Shown here one piece after another: positions 55,606 to 64,000 of a DNA stretch of 64,000 nucleotides. Position 1 is the first letter of the stretch. Each line of letters begins with the position of its first letter. The notes beneath the pieces were generated by a model that saw only the letters and a list, made by a program, of their open reading frames with translations, was not told the origin of the DNA and ran no database searches. Origin of the DNA: Chitinophagaceae bacterium (GTDB taxonomy: Bacteria > Bacteroidota > Bacteroidia > Chitinophagales > Chitinophagaceae); contig JAMLGT010000006.1 of the NCBI GenBank assembly GCA_023957755.1, positions 162,739-226,738 of the forward strand, in the 5' to 3' direction. Position numbers and translations under genes: made by a program.

Positions 55606-56202
55606 ATGGCTTTTACACCACGCCCAAAAAGAGGGTTTAACCCTCGTTTCAAGAAAGAACAACAACAAGAGCATCGTACCAATCACATGATCAGAGTACC
55701 TCAGGTAAGACTGGTTGGTGATAACGTAGAAAACGGAATTTATGCCACTGCCGAAGCGCAAAGGATCGCTGAAGGCCTCGCATTGGATCTGGTAGAAATA
55801 TCGCCAAACGCCGAACCCCCTGTTTGTAAAATAATCGACTATAACAAGTTTCTATACGAGAAGAAGAAACGTGAAAAGGATATGAAAGCTAAGAGCAAAG
55901 TATCCGAAGTAAAAGAAATCCGTTTCACCCCAAATACCGACGATCACGACTTCAACTTCAAAAGTAAACACGCAGAAAGCTTTCTGAAAGATGGAAACAA
56001 AGTGAAGGCTTATGTGCAGTTCAAAGGACGTGCAATTATGTTTAAGGAAAGGGGCGAACTCTTACTTCTAAAATTCGCAGAAAGACTGATGGAAGTGGGG
56101 ACACTGGAAGGAATGCCAAAGCTGGAAGGTAAACGAATGTTTGCCATCTTTGCACCGAAAGGCCAGAAGAAAAAAGCAACACCCGCAAAAGAAAAGGAAT
56201 AA
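55606..56202 (+). CDS. infC: Translation initiation factor IF-3
   Basis: A 198-residue IF-3, which prevents subunit joining and checks the start codon. The N-domain has the signature INVPQVRL-like IRVPQVRLVGDNVENGIY and LDLVEISPNAEPPVCKIIDY. The linker is Lys-rich, and the C-domain has VKEIRFTPNTDDHDF and VKAYVQFKGRAIMFKERG. The N-terminal extension (PRPKRGFNPRFKKEQQQEH) is usual in Bacteroidota. Here the start is ATG, and no rpmI or rplT follows; a terminator comes directly after the stop. Confidence 0.96.
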   Translation: MAFTPRPKRGFNPRFKKEQQQEHRTNHMIRVPQVRLVGDNVENGIYATAEAQRIAEGLALDLVEISPNAEPPVCKIIDYNKFLYEKKKREKDMKAKSKVSEVKEIRFTPNTDDHDFNFKSKHAESFLKDGNKVKAYVQFKGRAIMFKERGELLLLKFAERLMEVGTLEGMPKLEGKRMFAIFAPKGQKKKATPAKEKE

Positions 56203-56207
56203 ATAAA

Positions 56208-56232
56208 AGGGAATCGCCAAGATTCCCTTTCT
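56208..56232 (+). terminator. Intrinsic terminator after infC
   Basis: AGGGAATC at 56208-56215 pairs perfectly with GATTCCCT at 56221-56228 around GCCAA, followed by TTCTT. It starts 5 bases after the infC stop. Confidence 0.85.
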
Positions 56233-56331
56233 TGTGCCAGCACTAAGATTCAAAGCTGACTCAAAGCTCCGTTCCAAAAGTATTTGCACAATCAGCTTCA
56301 ATGCACCGTATAAAGATTTTGAAATACCCTC

Positions 56332-57564
56332 TTAATTTTTAACCCGTCTCATCTGCTTCCATTGCTGATCCTGAAATACTGATGATGGATCAAAATTTGG
56401 ATTGTCAGTCATAATAAAACTACTGCCATCATTTCGGCTCCAGGCATGGTTATAACTACTGCTCATCTCGTAGGTGCCGGTAGCATCTTTATACGTTTCC
56501 ACTTCCCGAATAGCTTTGATAAAATTATTATGCATCCGATCCTGTGATTGCTGACCCGCTTCCCAACTACGCATATTTGCATCTATACGTGCGAGGTTTT
56601 CGTTTCCCTTCTTAATTGCATTCTGACCTATCTGACGGGTATATTCATCCATCATTCGCACCTTGTTCCAGGAATCAATACGACTTTGTTGTCTGGCTGC
56701 CTTCCAAAACTGATCCACAGTAGTCTGCCACGCAGGATTAGTTTGAATACTGTTAGAAATGGTTGCCATGAGCTTTTTTGCATCTGCCTTCCGACTACCG
56801 GGAAACCGGAACACCTTACGCTCCCCGATTGTTGTAACATAGGAAGTCATATACTGGCCATTATACTGATTGACCATAGTCATCTTAATAACAACAGAGA
56901 GGCATCCTATGATCCCCTCCGAGCCGTCAGCCCATTTCACGCTGGCAGAGACCGCCGTAGGAAAGGTTTGTCCCTGCCCCATTCCGGAGGCTTGCAACTC
57001 AGCCTTCCCTTCTTCTATTTTCCTCAGATAGGCGGCAGGGTATTCCTCTTGATCGATGCTTATTATCTCAGGGTTGCCTATTTCCTGCACAAAAAACTGC
57101 TTAAGATAGGTCTCTGCATCCATTGGCTGCCCTACTCTAAAAAACTGGTTAGCCGATGCCTGATTGGTCTGATTGATGAAAGGCTCCTCAGACATAATAT
57201 AATTCACACCGGGCAATATGTGAAACTGCCACTTCTTGTCGGGCGACTCAGTTGTGAACCATGTATAGTTACCCTGGCCTGCCTGGCCGGGCATTATCCA
57301 TATCACCTCGCCATTATAGTTCCAATCTCTCGGAAGTAAATAACTAAATACTTCCACCGGTTGACTAAAACCTATTCTGTCTAATACGCGCGCTCTGGTC
57401 ATTACCGTGTAGTCTGTACCCTCTTTAAAATCTTTCTGTACGGTACTGGAGACTGCAGTATTTTTTGAATTATTTCCACTATTCTGAGTGCTCTGGCTAT
57501 TACAGCCCGTAGAAAAAGAAATCATCAGAATTAAAATAATTTGATAAGAAAAAGTATTATTCAT
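56332..57564 (-). CDS. Hypothetical lipoprotein
   Basis: A 410-residue predicted lipoprotein of unknown function. The signal ends at ISFSTGC (Cys21), followed by an Asn/Ser-rich linker. The mature region has RIGFSQPVEVFSYLLPRDWN and VIWIMPGQAGQGNYTWFT, then helical segments rich in Gln and Arg, and ends in YNHAWSRNDGSSFIMTDNPN. The last part resembles the C-termini of other exported proteins that end with a structural beta motif. The open frame extends to 57801, but ATG 57564 is chosen because it begins the lipoprotein signal. Confidence 0.75.
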   Translation of the reverse strand: MNNTFSYQIILILMISFSTGCNSQSTQNSGNNSKNTAVSSTVQKDFKEGTDYTVMTRARVLDRIGFSQPVEVFSYLLPRDWNYNGEVIWIMPGQAGQGNYTWFTTESPDKKWQFHILPGVNYIMSEEPFINQTNQASANQFFRVGQPMDAETYLKQFFVQEIGNPEIISIDQEEYPAAYLRKIEEGKAELQASGMGQGQTFPTAVSASVKWADGSEGIIGCLSVVIKMTMVNQYNGQYMTSYVTTIGERKVFRFPGSRKADAKKLMATISNSIQTNPAWQTTVDQFWKAARQQSRIDSWNKVRMMDEYTRQIGQNAIKKGNENLARIDANMRSWEAGQQSQDRMHNNFIKAIREVETYKDATGTYEMSSSYNHAWSRNDGSSFIMTDNPNFDPSSVFQDQQWKQMRRVKN

Positions 57565-57735
57565 GCAGAGATATTTGCATATTAATCGTAAACGAATGCG
57601 GAATGTCATCAGTGGGTGGAAATATACCAATCTGTAATAGGAATGAAAAGACCTGCTCTCCATAACACCACTAATACAGGCAGGATGAAAGACAATCCCT
57701 AATTTCACCGTATAGAAAATTCTATAGACGATGAT

Positions 57736-58434
57736 ATGAGCCACAGGAAAAAAGCAGTATTCAACTGGAGCGGAGGAAAGGACTCCGCGCTGGCACTTCA
57801 AAAAATCCTTCAGGAAAATGAATTTGAGGTAGAATCCTTACTGACCACAGTTACTGAAGCAACCCGGACTTCAACAGTCCACTCCATTCCCCTGAAGCTT
57901 TTACTCAAACAAGCTACCAGCATTGGGATTCCACTTTATACAGTTACACTTCCCAAAGGAATGGCATCTTATGCGGAAGAAATGACTAAAGCAGTCGCAC
58001 ACTTTAAAGCGCAGGGCGTCACCCACTTTATCTTTGGCGATATATCCCTGGCCGACGTGAAATCTTTTCGGGAAAGCAAACTCAACCCATTAGGAATTGA
58101 AGTGGTGGAGCCGCTCTGGGGCAGAGACTCCGAGGCAGTATTCAGAGACTTCTTAGAATCAGGAATCAAAGCAAAAATTATTGTAACACAGACAGACAAA
58201 CTCGACCAGACCTTTATCGGAAGAGAAATTGACCATACCCTGCTTCGCTCATTACCCGCGGGTATCGACCCCTGCGGAGAAAATGGAGAATATCACACAT
58301 TCACTTACGATGGCCCTCTCTTTAATAAAAAGATTGAATTTGAAATCATCAGGACAGAGAAAATTTCTCATGACTTCAAAATTGACACCGGCGAATTAAA
58401 GCGATACGAATATTGGCATGCAGAGATTCAGTAA
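57736..58434 (+). CDS. PP-loop ATPase of the diphthine-ammonia ligase (Dph6-like) family
   Basis: A 232-residue adenine-nucleotide alpha-hydrolase-type protein. The PP-loop is FNWSGGKDSALALQKI, followed by the Dph6-like patterns IFGDISLADVKSFRESK, PLWGRDSEAVFRDFL and GENGEYHTFTYDGPLF. In archaea and eukaryotes the family amidates diphthine on EF-2; bacteria lack diphthamide, so the bacterial substrate is unknown. Length fits the bacterial branch. Confidence 0.85.
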   Translation: MSHRKKAVFNWSGGKDSALALQKILQENEFEVESLLTTVTEATRTSTVHSIPLKLLLKQATSIGIPLYTVTLPKGMASYAEEMTKAVAHFKAQGVTHFIFGDISLADVKSFRESKLNPLGIEVVEPLWGRDSEAVFRDFLESGIKAKIIVTQTDKLDQTFIGREIDHTLLRSLPAGIDPCGENGEYHTFTYDGPLFNKKIEFEIIRTEKISHDFKIDTGELKRYEYWHAEIQ

Positions 58435-58663
58435 CGAAGTCAGAATCTGCCTAACCACGAAATATTTGTTATAACAATTCGAAGGAGACATTGCATGCTA
58501 TAGTTTTCAGGCTGGTTTTTCCCAACTTATAATCGTTAGGAATAAAAGGCAATACCCATTTCTTTCATACTCCTACCGGATGACAAAAATAGATTTTTAC
58601 GATATTAATAGGTAACGACAGTAAAACCTCCGGTATAATCTTCAAACTGTAAAAAAACTTCCA

Positions 58664-61240
58664 ATGAAAAAGTTTCTAATAAACCACTTTAAAGTTTTCC
58701 TGCTCTTGTCAACCATAGCACTCGGAGAAATTAACATCAGCTTTGCCCAAATCCTTCATGAAAATATGCCTATCACCAACGGAGCTGTGAAGGCTGTTCT
58801 CAAAAGCGGTAATACTATTTACCTGGGAGGAACTTTTAGAGGATTGGGACCGAATGTTCCTTATGGATCATCCATTAATACGACTACAGGATCTCCCGAT
58901 TTGAATTATGCAAAACCCAATGATGCTGTAAATGCTGTGGTACCGGATGGCGCAGGTGGATGGTACATTGGCGGCGATTTTACAGAAGTCGGTGGAATAC
59001 CACGAAATCATATTGCCCGCATCAATGCTGATGGGAGTGTAAACAGTTGGAATCCGGGAGCAGATAATTATATCAGGGCTTTAGCTATAAGTGGTAATAC
59101 ATTATATGCAGGAGGAGATTTTACCAACATTGGTGGAATGTCCAGGAGTTTTTTAGCAGCATTTGATTTGACCACAGGAAATGTCAAGTCATGGAGTGCC
59201 GATACCGATGCCCCTGTGAATACAATCACTGTCAGTGGGGGCAACGTATATGTAGGCGGTGAATTCGGTCAAATTAAGTCAGAATACAGAAGTTATGTAG
59301 GGGCCATTGAAGAATCAAGCGGAGATGTTACTTCCTGGATTCCGGATACAGATGGGTATGTTAATTCGATCCTTGTCAATGGTACGACTGCCTACATTGG
59401 GGGTAACTTTACTTTGCTGGGTGGACAGCCACGTGATTATATTGGTGCAGTCAACACTACCAATGGAAATGCTACCTCATGGAATCCAGGTGCAGATGGC
59501 ATGGTATATGACATGGCTCTTTCAGGAAATAATTTGTTCGTTGCCGGAGAATTTTCCACGCTTGACGGAGCAACAAGAAATTATATAGGCGCTTTGGATG
59601 CTACTACCGGAAGTGTAACCTCGTGGAACCCTTATTCCGATGACATTGTGGAAACCATAACAATCCATAATGGGTTATTGTATGTGGGCGGATTTTTTTC
59701 ACTGATCGGAAGTCAGTTTTGCAATGCCATAGCCGCCCTGGATCTCAATACGGCATTGGCGACTTCATGGAATCCCGGTATTTACGAAGGAGTGTACTGC
59801 TTAGCAGCAAATGGGAGCACAATTTATGCGGGCGGGAATTTCATTTCTGTGGGTTGGAAAAAACGTACTTACATAGCGGCTGTTGATGCGACTACCGGTA
59901 GCGTTACCTCATGGGCGCCTGATGCAAATAATTATGTAAATGATTTAGCTGTTTTAGGGAATACTATTTATGCTGCAGGCTATTTTACAAGTATTGGTGG
60001 CCAGTCCAGAATTTATATTGCCGGATTAAATAACACCAATGGAAATGCAACCGCATTCAATCCCAACCCTAATGCCGGTACCGGCGTGTTTTCCATAGCT
60101 GCCGGGAACAATCATATTTATGCAGGAGGTGGTTTTAGTACCATCGGTGGACAGGCAAGAAACAGATTGGCAGAACTGGATCCCGTTACCGGAAACGCCA
60201 CCTCATGGAACCCTGATGTGAATTCACAGGTAGATGCAATGGCAATAGGTAATGATGCCCTGTATATAGGAGGTTACTTTACTACTATTTCAGGCCAGTC
60301 AAGATATCACATTGGAGCAGTTGGCCTTACTACCGGCCAAGACAACGGATGGAACCCGGGTGTCAATACAAATGGAAACATATACAACCTTGCCTACAAG
60401 GATAATACGGTATATGTGGGAGGGCATTTCAATACAATAGGAGGGCAGTCCAGAAACAACATTGCTGCTATAGATGGTACCACAGGTGTGGCTACCGGAT
60501 GGAATCCGGATGCCAGTAATTCGGTCTATTCATTAGCATTTAGAGGAAATCAAATTTATGCCGGAGGACAATTCCTCACTATTGGAGGGGCTAATAGAAA
60601 TTATATTGCCGCTTTGGATCTCACAAACGGAAATGCTTCGCTTTGGAATCCCAATCTGAACGAAATGGTTTGGTCTGTAGATGTAAGCAATAATGTGGTA
60701 TTCATGGGAGGGCAGTTTACAACCGTCGGAAGTGAACTAAGAAATTACTTTGCAGTTATTGAAGACAATATAGCCCTGCCAGTAACTCTGGATAATCTGG
60801 CTGCATCTATCAGCAACAACCGGTTAACTGTGTCATGGCTTACCCTCACGGAAAGCGAAAATGATTATTTCGATATTCAGGTATCAAATGATGGTAGCGC
60901 ATTCAGAAGTGTCGGCACTGTAAAATCAAAGGCACCTAACGGGAACTCTTCAGTGCCACTTGAGTATTCATTTAGTACTACTCTCGGAAAAACCTTAGCA
61001 CTCGGATTTACCGGGCTCCTCTCCATATTGATGTTGCCGTTATTTAATAATAAAAAACGGAAATACATGCTCGGGGTAGCAGCAATTACCTGTGGGCTGA
61101 TATTATTTAATGGAAGTTGTCGAAAGATAGACACCTCAGCCTATGGAGAAGGTAAAAAGGTGTTTGTGCGTGTCGTTCAGGTAAATAAAGATGGCAGCAA
61201 ATCCATTACCAAAGTAGTAGTAGCCAGAGTGATTGACTAA
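58664..61240 (+). CDS. Exported multi-repeat beta-propeller protein with unusual C-terminus
   Basis: An 858-residue surface or exported protein. A signal peptide ends at NISFAQ. Residues about 40-700 hold some thirteen repeats of 45-50 residues with the pattern YxGGxFxxIGGQxRNxIAALD followed by TTGxxTSWNP, as in bacterial beta-propeller families. A beta-sandwich domain starts at LPVTLDNLAA (residue 705). It is interrupted at residues 772-832 by two hydrophobic segments and a lipobox-like FNGSC (Cys819), then closes with VFVRVVQVNKDGSKS. There is no T9SS sorting domain. The ligand and final location are unknown. Confidence 0.8.
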   Translation: MKKFLINHFKVFLLLSTIALGEINISFAQILHENMPITNGAVKAVLKSGNTIYLGGTFRGLGPNVPYGSSINTTTGSPDLNYAKPNDAVNAVVPDGAGGWYIGGDFTEVGGIPRNHIARINADGSVNSWNPGADNYIRALAISGNTLYAGGDFTNIGGMSRSFLAAFDLTTGNVKSWSADTDAPVNTITVSGGNVYVGGEFGQIKSEYRSYVGAIEESSGDVTSWIPDTDGYVNSILVNGTTAYIGGNFTLLGGQPRDYIGAVNTTNGNATSWNPGADGMVYDMALSGNNLFVAGEFSTLDGATRNYIGALDATTGSVTSWNPYSDDIVETITIHNGLLYVGGFFSLIGSQFCNAIAALDLNTALATSWNPGIYEGVYCLAANGSTIYAGGNFISVGWKKRTYIAAVDATTGSVTSWAPDANNYVNDLAVLGNTIYAAGYFTSIGGQSRIYIAGLNNTNGNATAFNPNPNAGTGVFSIAAGNNHIYAGGGFSTIGGQARNRLAELDPVTGNATSWNPDVNSQVDAMAIGNDALYIGGYFTTISGQSRYHIGAVGLTTGQDNGWNPGVNTNGNIYNLAYKDNTVYVGGHFNTIGGQSRNNIAAIDGTTGVATGWNPDASNSVYSLAFRGNQIYAGGQFLTIGGANRNYIAALDLTNGNASLWNPNLNEMVWSVDVSNNVVFMGGQFTTVGSELRNYFAVIEDNIALPVTLDNLAASISNNRLTVSWLTLTESENDYFDIQVSNDGSAFRSVGTVKSKAPNGNSSVPLEYSFSTTLGKTLALGFTGLLSILMLPLFNNKKRKYMLGVAAITCGLILFNGSCRKIDTSAYGEGKKVFVRVVQVNKDGSKSITKVVVARVID

Positions 61241-61418
61241 TTTTTGTATAGTTGTAGCGGTTACATTGTATTAAGTCCGGGCTCTTTATAGAATAGCCTG
61301 AACACAATTAGTGAGCATATCTATTTGCTGCATCAAAATCTTTTGAAGGGTGCATCAGAGTGCAAAATGCGACATTCAGTGTCCCGAATAAATACGCTAT
61401 CCTATATTTGTCTGACGA

Positions 61419-61844
61419 ATGATGAACCATCAGGAAATAGCCCATCAGTTAGAAAGATTGAAAACTCATCTGGCAGATGGCCATGCGATCTATCACGAAA
61501 GAGTGACCCTGCTAATCCAAATTTCTCATTTTGAAATTCAGGAAACCCGGGTGGGTTTCAGAGCCGGAATAATCAAACCGCTGGACAGGCAGCGTGCTGA
61601 ATCAAGCCCTCTTTACCACCACATGACCTCTTTACCTGAAATAAAGTTTGGAGCTTCTTTTTTCACTGGCACGGATAAAAACACCGCAATACTCAATGGC
61701 AACAAACTCGGAAGGCCCTACTGCCCTTTCATCCTTTGGCTCGAACCAGAACTCGCAGAATTCGTCCTCGAAAATGAAGATGAAGTAACAAGGCAGATTC
61801 CGGGGTACCTACTCACAAACCGCGACTGGAAGATTTTGAAATGA
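61419..61844 (+). CDS. Hypothetical protein, 141 residues
   Basis: A 141-residue cytoplasmic-looking protein with no signal peptide or membrane segment. It starts with helix HQEIAHQLERLKTHLADGHAI, continues through a mixed domain (GFRAGIIKPLDRQRAES, IKFGASFFTGTDKNTAILN) and ends with YLLTNRDWKILK. ATG 61422 is an equally possible start. I do not recognise the family. The codon pattern and length support a real gene, but no function can be given. Confidence 0.6.
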   Translation: MMNHQEIAHQLERLKTHLADGHAIYHERVTLLIQISHFEIQETRVGFRAGIIKPLDRQRAESSPLYHHMTSLPEIKFGASFFTGTDKNTAILNGNKLGRPYCPFILWLEPELAEFVLENEDEVTRQIPGYLLTNRDWKILK

Positions 61845-62518
61845 AAGAATTAGGAAGCCTCATGCCCGGTCTGGTTACTTACTTTCAGCCTTACAAACGG
61901 CAATATTAAAAGTTACTATTGCCAGACAAAGTTGGGCTATAGCCTTTGGGCTCAGGTTTAAAATTTATTACCCTTCCCTTCAGGGCAGCGCTAAGAAAGA
62001 TTTATCCAAAAAGGGCTTTAGCCACATTTCAATAAGAATAATGTGGCTGAAGCCGTAAGATTTAAATTCTTAATCCGTTGGCTTCAGCCAACGAAAAAAA
62101 TAAATAGCTGAAAACTTTAGTTCGAAAAACCCTGATAATTAAAACCAGCAATTATACCCGGAAAGGGCAACACTCCGCTTGAAAATTCAAGTCCCAACTT
62201 AGAAAAAGGCAAAGTAAACTGCACTAAACCTCATAGAACCTTTTACCGTTGGCTTTAGCCAACTTAAAAGAAAGGCTATCTACTCAGGCTTCAGCCGCAT
62301 TTCTAATTATCAAACAGGGTAATGATGATTTTTTTTTTAATTTAGTACACAAAGAAGTCTTTGGATTTCCGAGGCCTTCAAATTGAATTTCTATCTTTCT
62401 GCCGTTAGCCTCCCGCCATTAGCTTTTAGCGCTTGGCAAACGAAGATGATAGATTATTCTTCACCATCATTAACCGACTTCGCATGAAAAATACTTCCTA
62501 TCGCTAGCGTTCGTCTGC
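61845..62518. other. Gene-free 670-base stretch with interspersed palindromes
   Basis: No credible full gene lies here. The region holds at least six GGCTNNAGCC-type palindromes (listed separately), a T-run near 62330-62338, and at its right end the lost start of the following gene (ATG 62484). It is AT-rich outside the palindromes. Confidence 0.7.
61933..62296. repeat. Cluster of REP-like palindromes with GGCTNNAGCC core
   Basis: Six related palindromes: GGGCTATAGCC near 61934-61943; GGCTTTAGCCACATT (62014-62028) and its near-perfect inverted copy AATGTGGCTGAAGCC (62040-62054), forming a long hairpin; CGTTGGCT-TC-AGCCAACG (62076-62093); GTTGGCT-TT-AGCCAAC (62248-62263); and GGCTTCAGCC (62287-62296). 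Such elements are usually moved by RAYT-type transposases, but none is encoded here. Confidence 0.75.
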
Positions 62519-62953
62519 ATGGCATATACTTCCCTGAACGCACAGGCATCAAACCACAATCAACAGGCAAAGATTCATCAAACCCTGAACAGGTTTTTTG
62601 ATGGTTTCTCTGCTTTAGATACATCAATCATCAGACAATCTATCACCAGAGACTTTGTCTTACTCGAAGACGGAATTGTCTGGAACATGGATTCGATTCA
62701 GGCAAACTTTGTCCTGGTAAAAAACCAAATCAAAGACGCTACAATGAAAAGGGTCAATCATTTTGACATTATCCAAACAGAAATCACAGGAAATTCGGCA
62801 TACGTGGCATACCACAATACGGCCAATATATCACTAAATGATACACCGATTGCAAAACTAACTTGGCTGGAGAGTGCATTCCTCGTGAAAGAGGATAATG
62901 GCTGGAAGATTACGCTGCTTCATTCAACCACAATTAAACCCAAAGACCAATGA
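62519..62953 (+). CDS. NTF2-like (SnoaL/DUF4440-type) protein, signal peptide lost by frameshift
   Basis: A 144-residue protein with the NTF2-like cone fold pattern: helix QTLNRFFDGFSALDTSIIRQ, then ITRDFVLLEDG, a middle strand pair (AYVAYHNTANIS) and the end KITLLHSTTIKP. The visible ATG 62519 leaves MAYTSLNAQA, the tail of a signal peptide. Upstream, in this same frame, the codons read KYFLSLAFVC; adding one A to the A5 run after ATG 62484 would give an intact signal peptide. The gene as it stands may not be exported. Its ligand is unknown. Confidence 0.7.
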   Translation: MAYTSLNAQASNHNQQAKIHQTLNRFFDGFSALDTSIIRQSITRDFVLLEDGIVWNMDSIQANFVLVKNQIKDATMKRVNHFDIIQTEITGNSAYVAYHNTANISLNDTPIAKLTWLESAFLVKEDNGWKITLLHSTTIKPKDQ

Positions 62954-63248
62954 TAATTGCATTGGACAACACTGTTCAAACACAAAATCAGCTAACGCTG
63001 GGGGAAACATGCCCAGTTGCACTTCAGGTTTCAATAAAAATAATAAACATATTGCTAGCATAAATGCATATCCGTAAGCGAGCGCTGCCAAAAACTATCA
63101 GTGCATTCTCCTTAATGCCAATACGTCTGATGATGGATTTATGTGGTTTGGAAAGCATACAGAATTAATAGAGACGAAAGCCTTGCTGATTTTGACAGAT
63201 AGATCAGGAATTATTTGAACTAACTTTAATTTCCTTAATAAATTCAAA

Positions 63249-64000
63249 ATGAAATCAATAGTTATCTTACTGATCTCAACCCTGGGCTTACTATCCGGCA
63301 ATATTTTCGGACAAGAAGTATCAAGGACTAACCCCGACAAAACCATCTTTGTTTATGGCAGCTATTTTGATAAAACCTTTACTCGGTATGTTGCCTCATT
63401 GACTCAAAAGCCCAATCCAAAGATCTGTTTTATTCCGACGGCGAGTGCTGATGACCCATACATGATTACCGCATGGTACGAAACCTGTGCTGAATTGCCG
63501 CTCAGGCCTTACGTACTAAAAACATTTATTGTTACATCGCCCAACCAAAAGTCATTTGAAGAAATACTTTTAGAAATGGATGCCATAGTGGTGGGTGGAG
63601 GTAATACACTCAATATGCTAGCTATCTGGAAAGCTCAGGGAATTGATACCGTATTAAAAAAGGCTTATGACAGAGGTATCATTTTAGCAGGTGGCAGTGC
63701 AGGTTCATTATGCTGGTTTACCGGTGGAATCACAGACTCCAGACCTAAAGAATTGACGCTTATTGACGGACTTGGTTTTTTAAATTATAGCCACTCTCCT
63801 CATTATAACAGTGAACCCGCCAGGAAGCCCCTATATTTCAACGCCATACTCTCAGGTAAACTCAAACCTGGTTATGCTTGCGATGAAAGGGCCGGACTTT
63901 TATTCATTAATGGCACTTTGAAAAAATCAGTCTCACAAGATGCTGAAAATAACAACTACTTTTTGACAGTCGTGGATGGAAAAGTAAAAGAAGAATTGTT
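63249..64000 (+). CDS. Peptidase E-like (family S51) exported protein, cut at window end
   Basis: At least 250 residues, running off the right edge. A signal peptide ends at GNIFGQE, so the protein is exported. The S51 nucleophile motif is ILAGGSAGSLCWF (Ser in GGSAGS), with VVGGGNTLNML and a His in YSHSPHYN downstream. Peptidase E is a serine peptidase that cleaves Asp-X dipeptides; cyanophycinase is related. The exported location is less usual for the dipeptidase. Substrate is inferred from family only. ATG 63249 starts the signal peptide. Confidence 0.85.
   Translation, partial: MKSIVILLISTLGLLSGNIFGQEVSRTNPDKTIFVYGSYFDKTFTRYVASLTQKPNPKICFIPTASADDPYMITAWYETCAELPLRPYVLKTFIVTSPNQKSFEEILLEMDAIVVGGGNTLNMLAIWKAQGIDTVLKKAYDRGIILAGGSAGSLCWFTGGITDSRPKELTLIDGLGFLNYSHSPHYNSEPARKPLYFNAILSGKLKPGYACDERAGLLFINGTLKKSVSQDAENNNYFLTVVDGKVKEEL

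Noticed and set aside
57565..57801. 79-codon N-terminal extension of the lipoprotein at 56332
   Set aside because: It would bury the lipoprotein signal inside the protein and overlap the divergent PP-loop ATPase gene.
62998..63016. CTGGG...CCCAG hairpin after the NTF2-like gene
   Set aside because: It has only a five-base stem and no T-run on either strand, so a terminator call is not justified.
1..64000. CRISPR arrays, prophage and complete insertion sequences
   Set aside because: No spaced direct-repeat array, no phage structural genes and no transposase gene were found in the window.

Overview
The window looks like chromosome from a gliding-lineage member of the Bacteroidota, most likely Chitinophagales. 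The evidence is gene content: the type IX secretion/gliding proteins SprA and GldH, a secreted protein with a C-terminal T9SS sorting domain, bacillithiol synthase BshA, a DUF3078 outer-membrane protein, a HYC_CC_PP-type copper-region protein and a CCDC81-like HU-domain protein. The expression signals agree. Most starts lack a Shine-Dalgarno sequence, and several genes are preceded by the Bacteroidota -7 element TAnnTTTG. No exact species can be given from sequence alone.

Layout. 1-10.8 kb: end of rsmG, a membrane glycosyltransferase, proC, a DoxX/thioesterase pair, a large secreted TPR protein followed by a beta-barrel protein, a membrane-anchored HU-like protein overlapping a methyltransferase, and a 4-hydroxyproline epimerase-type gene. 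10.9-21.9 kb (minus strand): a copper/heavy-metal resistance island with CopA ATPase, an HMA mini-protein, a HYC_CC_PP-type protein, a DUF3347 lipoprotein, a CusA pump split by one in-frame TGA, a TolC-type channel and two adaptor lipoproteins carrying metal-binding HMBD motifs. 22-39.5 kb: a T9SS cargo protein, housekeeping genes (HAD nucleotidase, SDR, pyrD, bshA, yicC, lpxD-like, uvrC, fabH), a yicC-gldH-kinase-regulator cluster, and tonB. 39.7-44 kb: a D-serine dehydratase, then an AT-rich three-gene restriction-modification-like island (HTH controller, DNA methyltransferase, predicted endonuclease) with its own palindromic operator. 44-52 kb: the giant sprA behind ruvA, then tRNA-Val. 52.3-64 kb: an unknown secreted protein, thrS-infC, a lipoprotein, a PP-loop ATPase, a long beta-propeller protein, a patch of interspersed palindromes, an NTF2-like protein and a peptidase E-like gene cut by the window end.

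The observations I would follow first are: the TGA that splits cusA in the cytoplasmic loop between its two halves; the restriction-modification island whose nuclease I do not recognise; a membrane hairpin with a lipobox-like cysteine inserted inside the C-terminal beta-sandwich domain of the beta-propeller protein; a one-base poly-A contraction that removes the signal peptide of the NTF2-like protein; and an eroded tRNA-Val copy carrying a palindrome in its D-loop.
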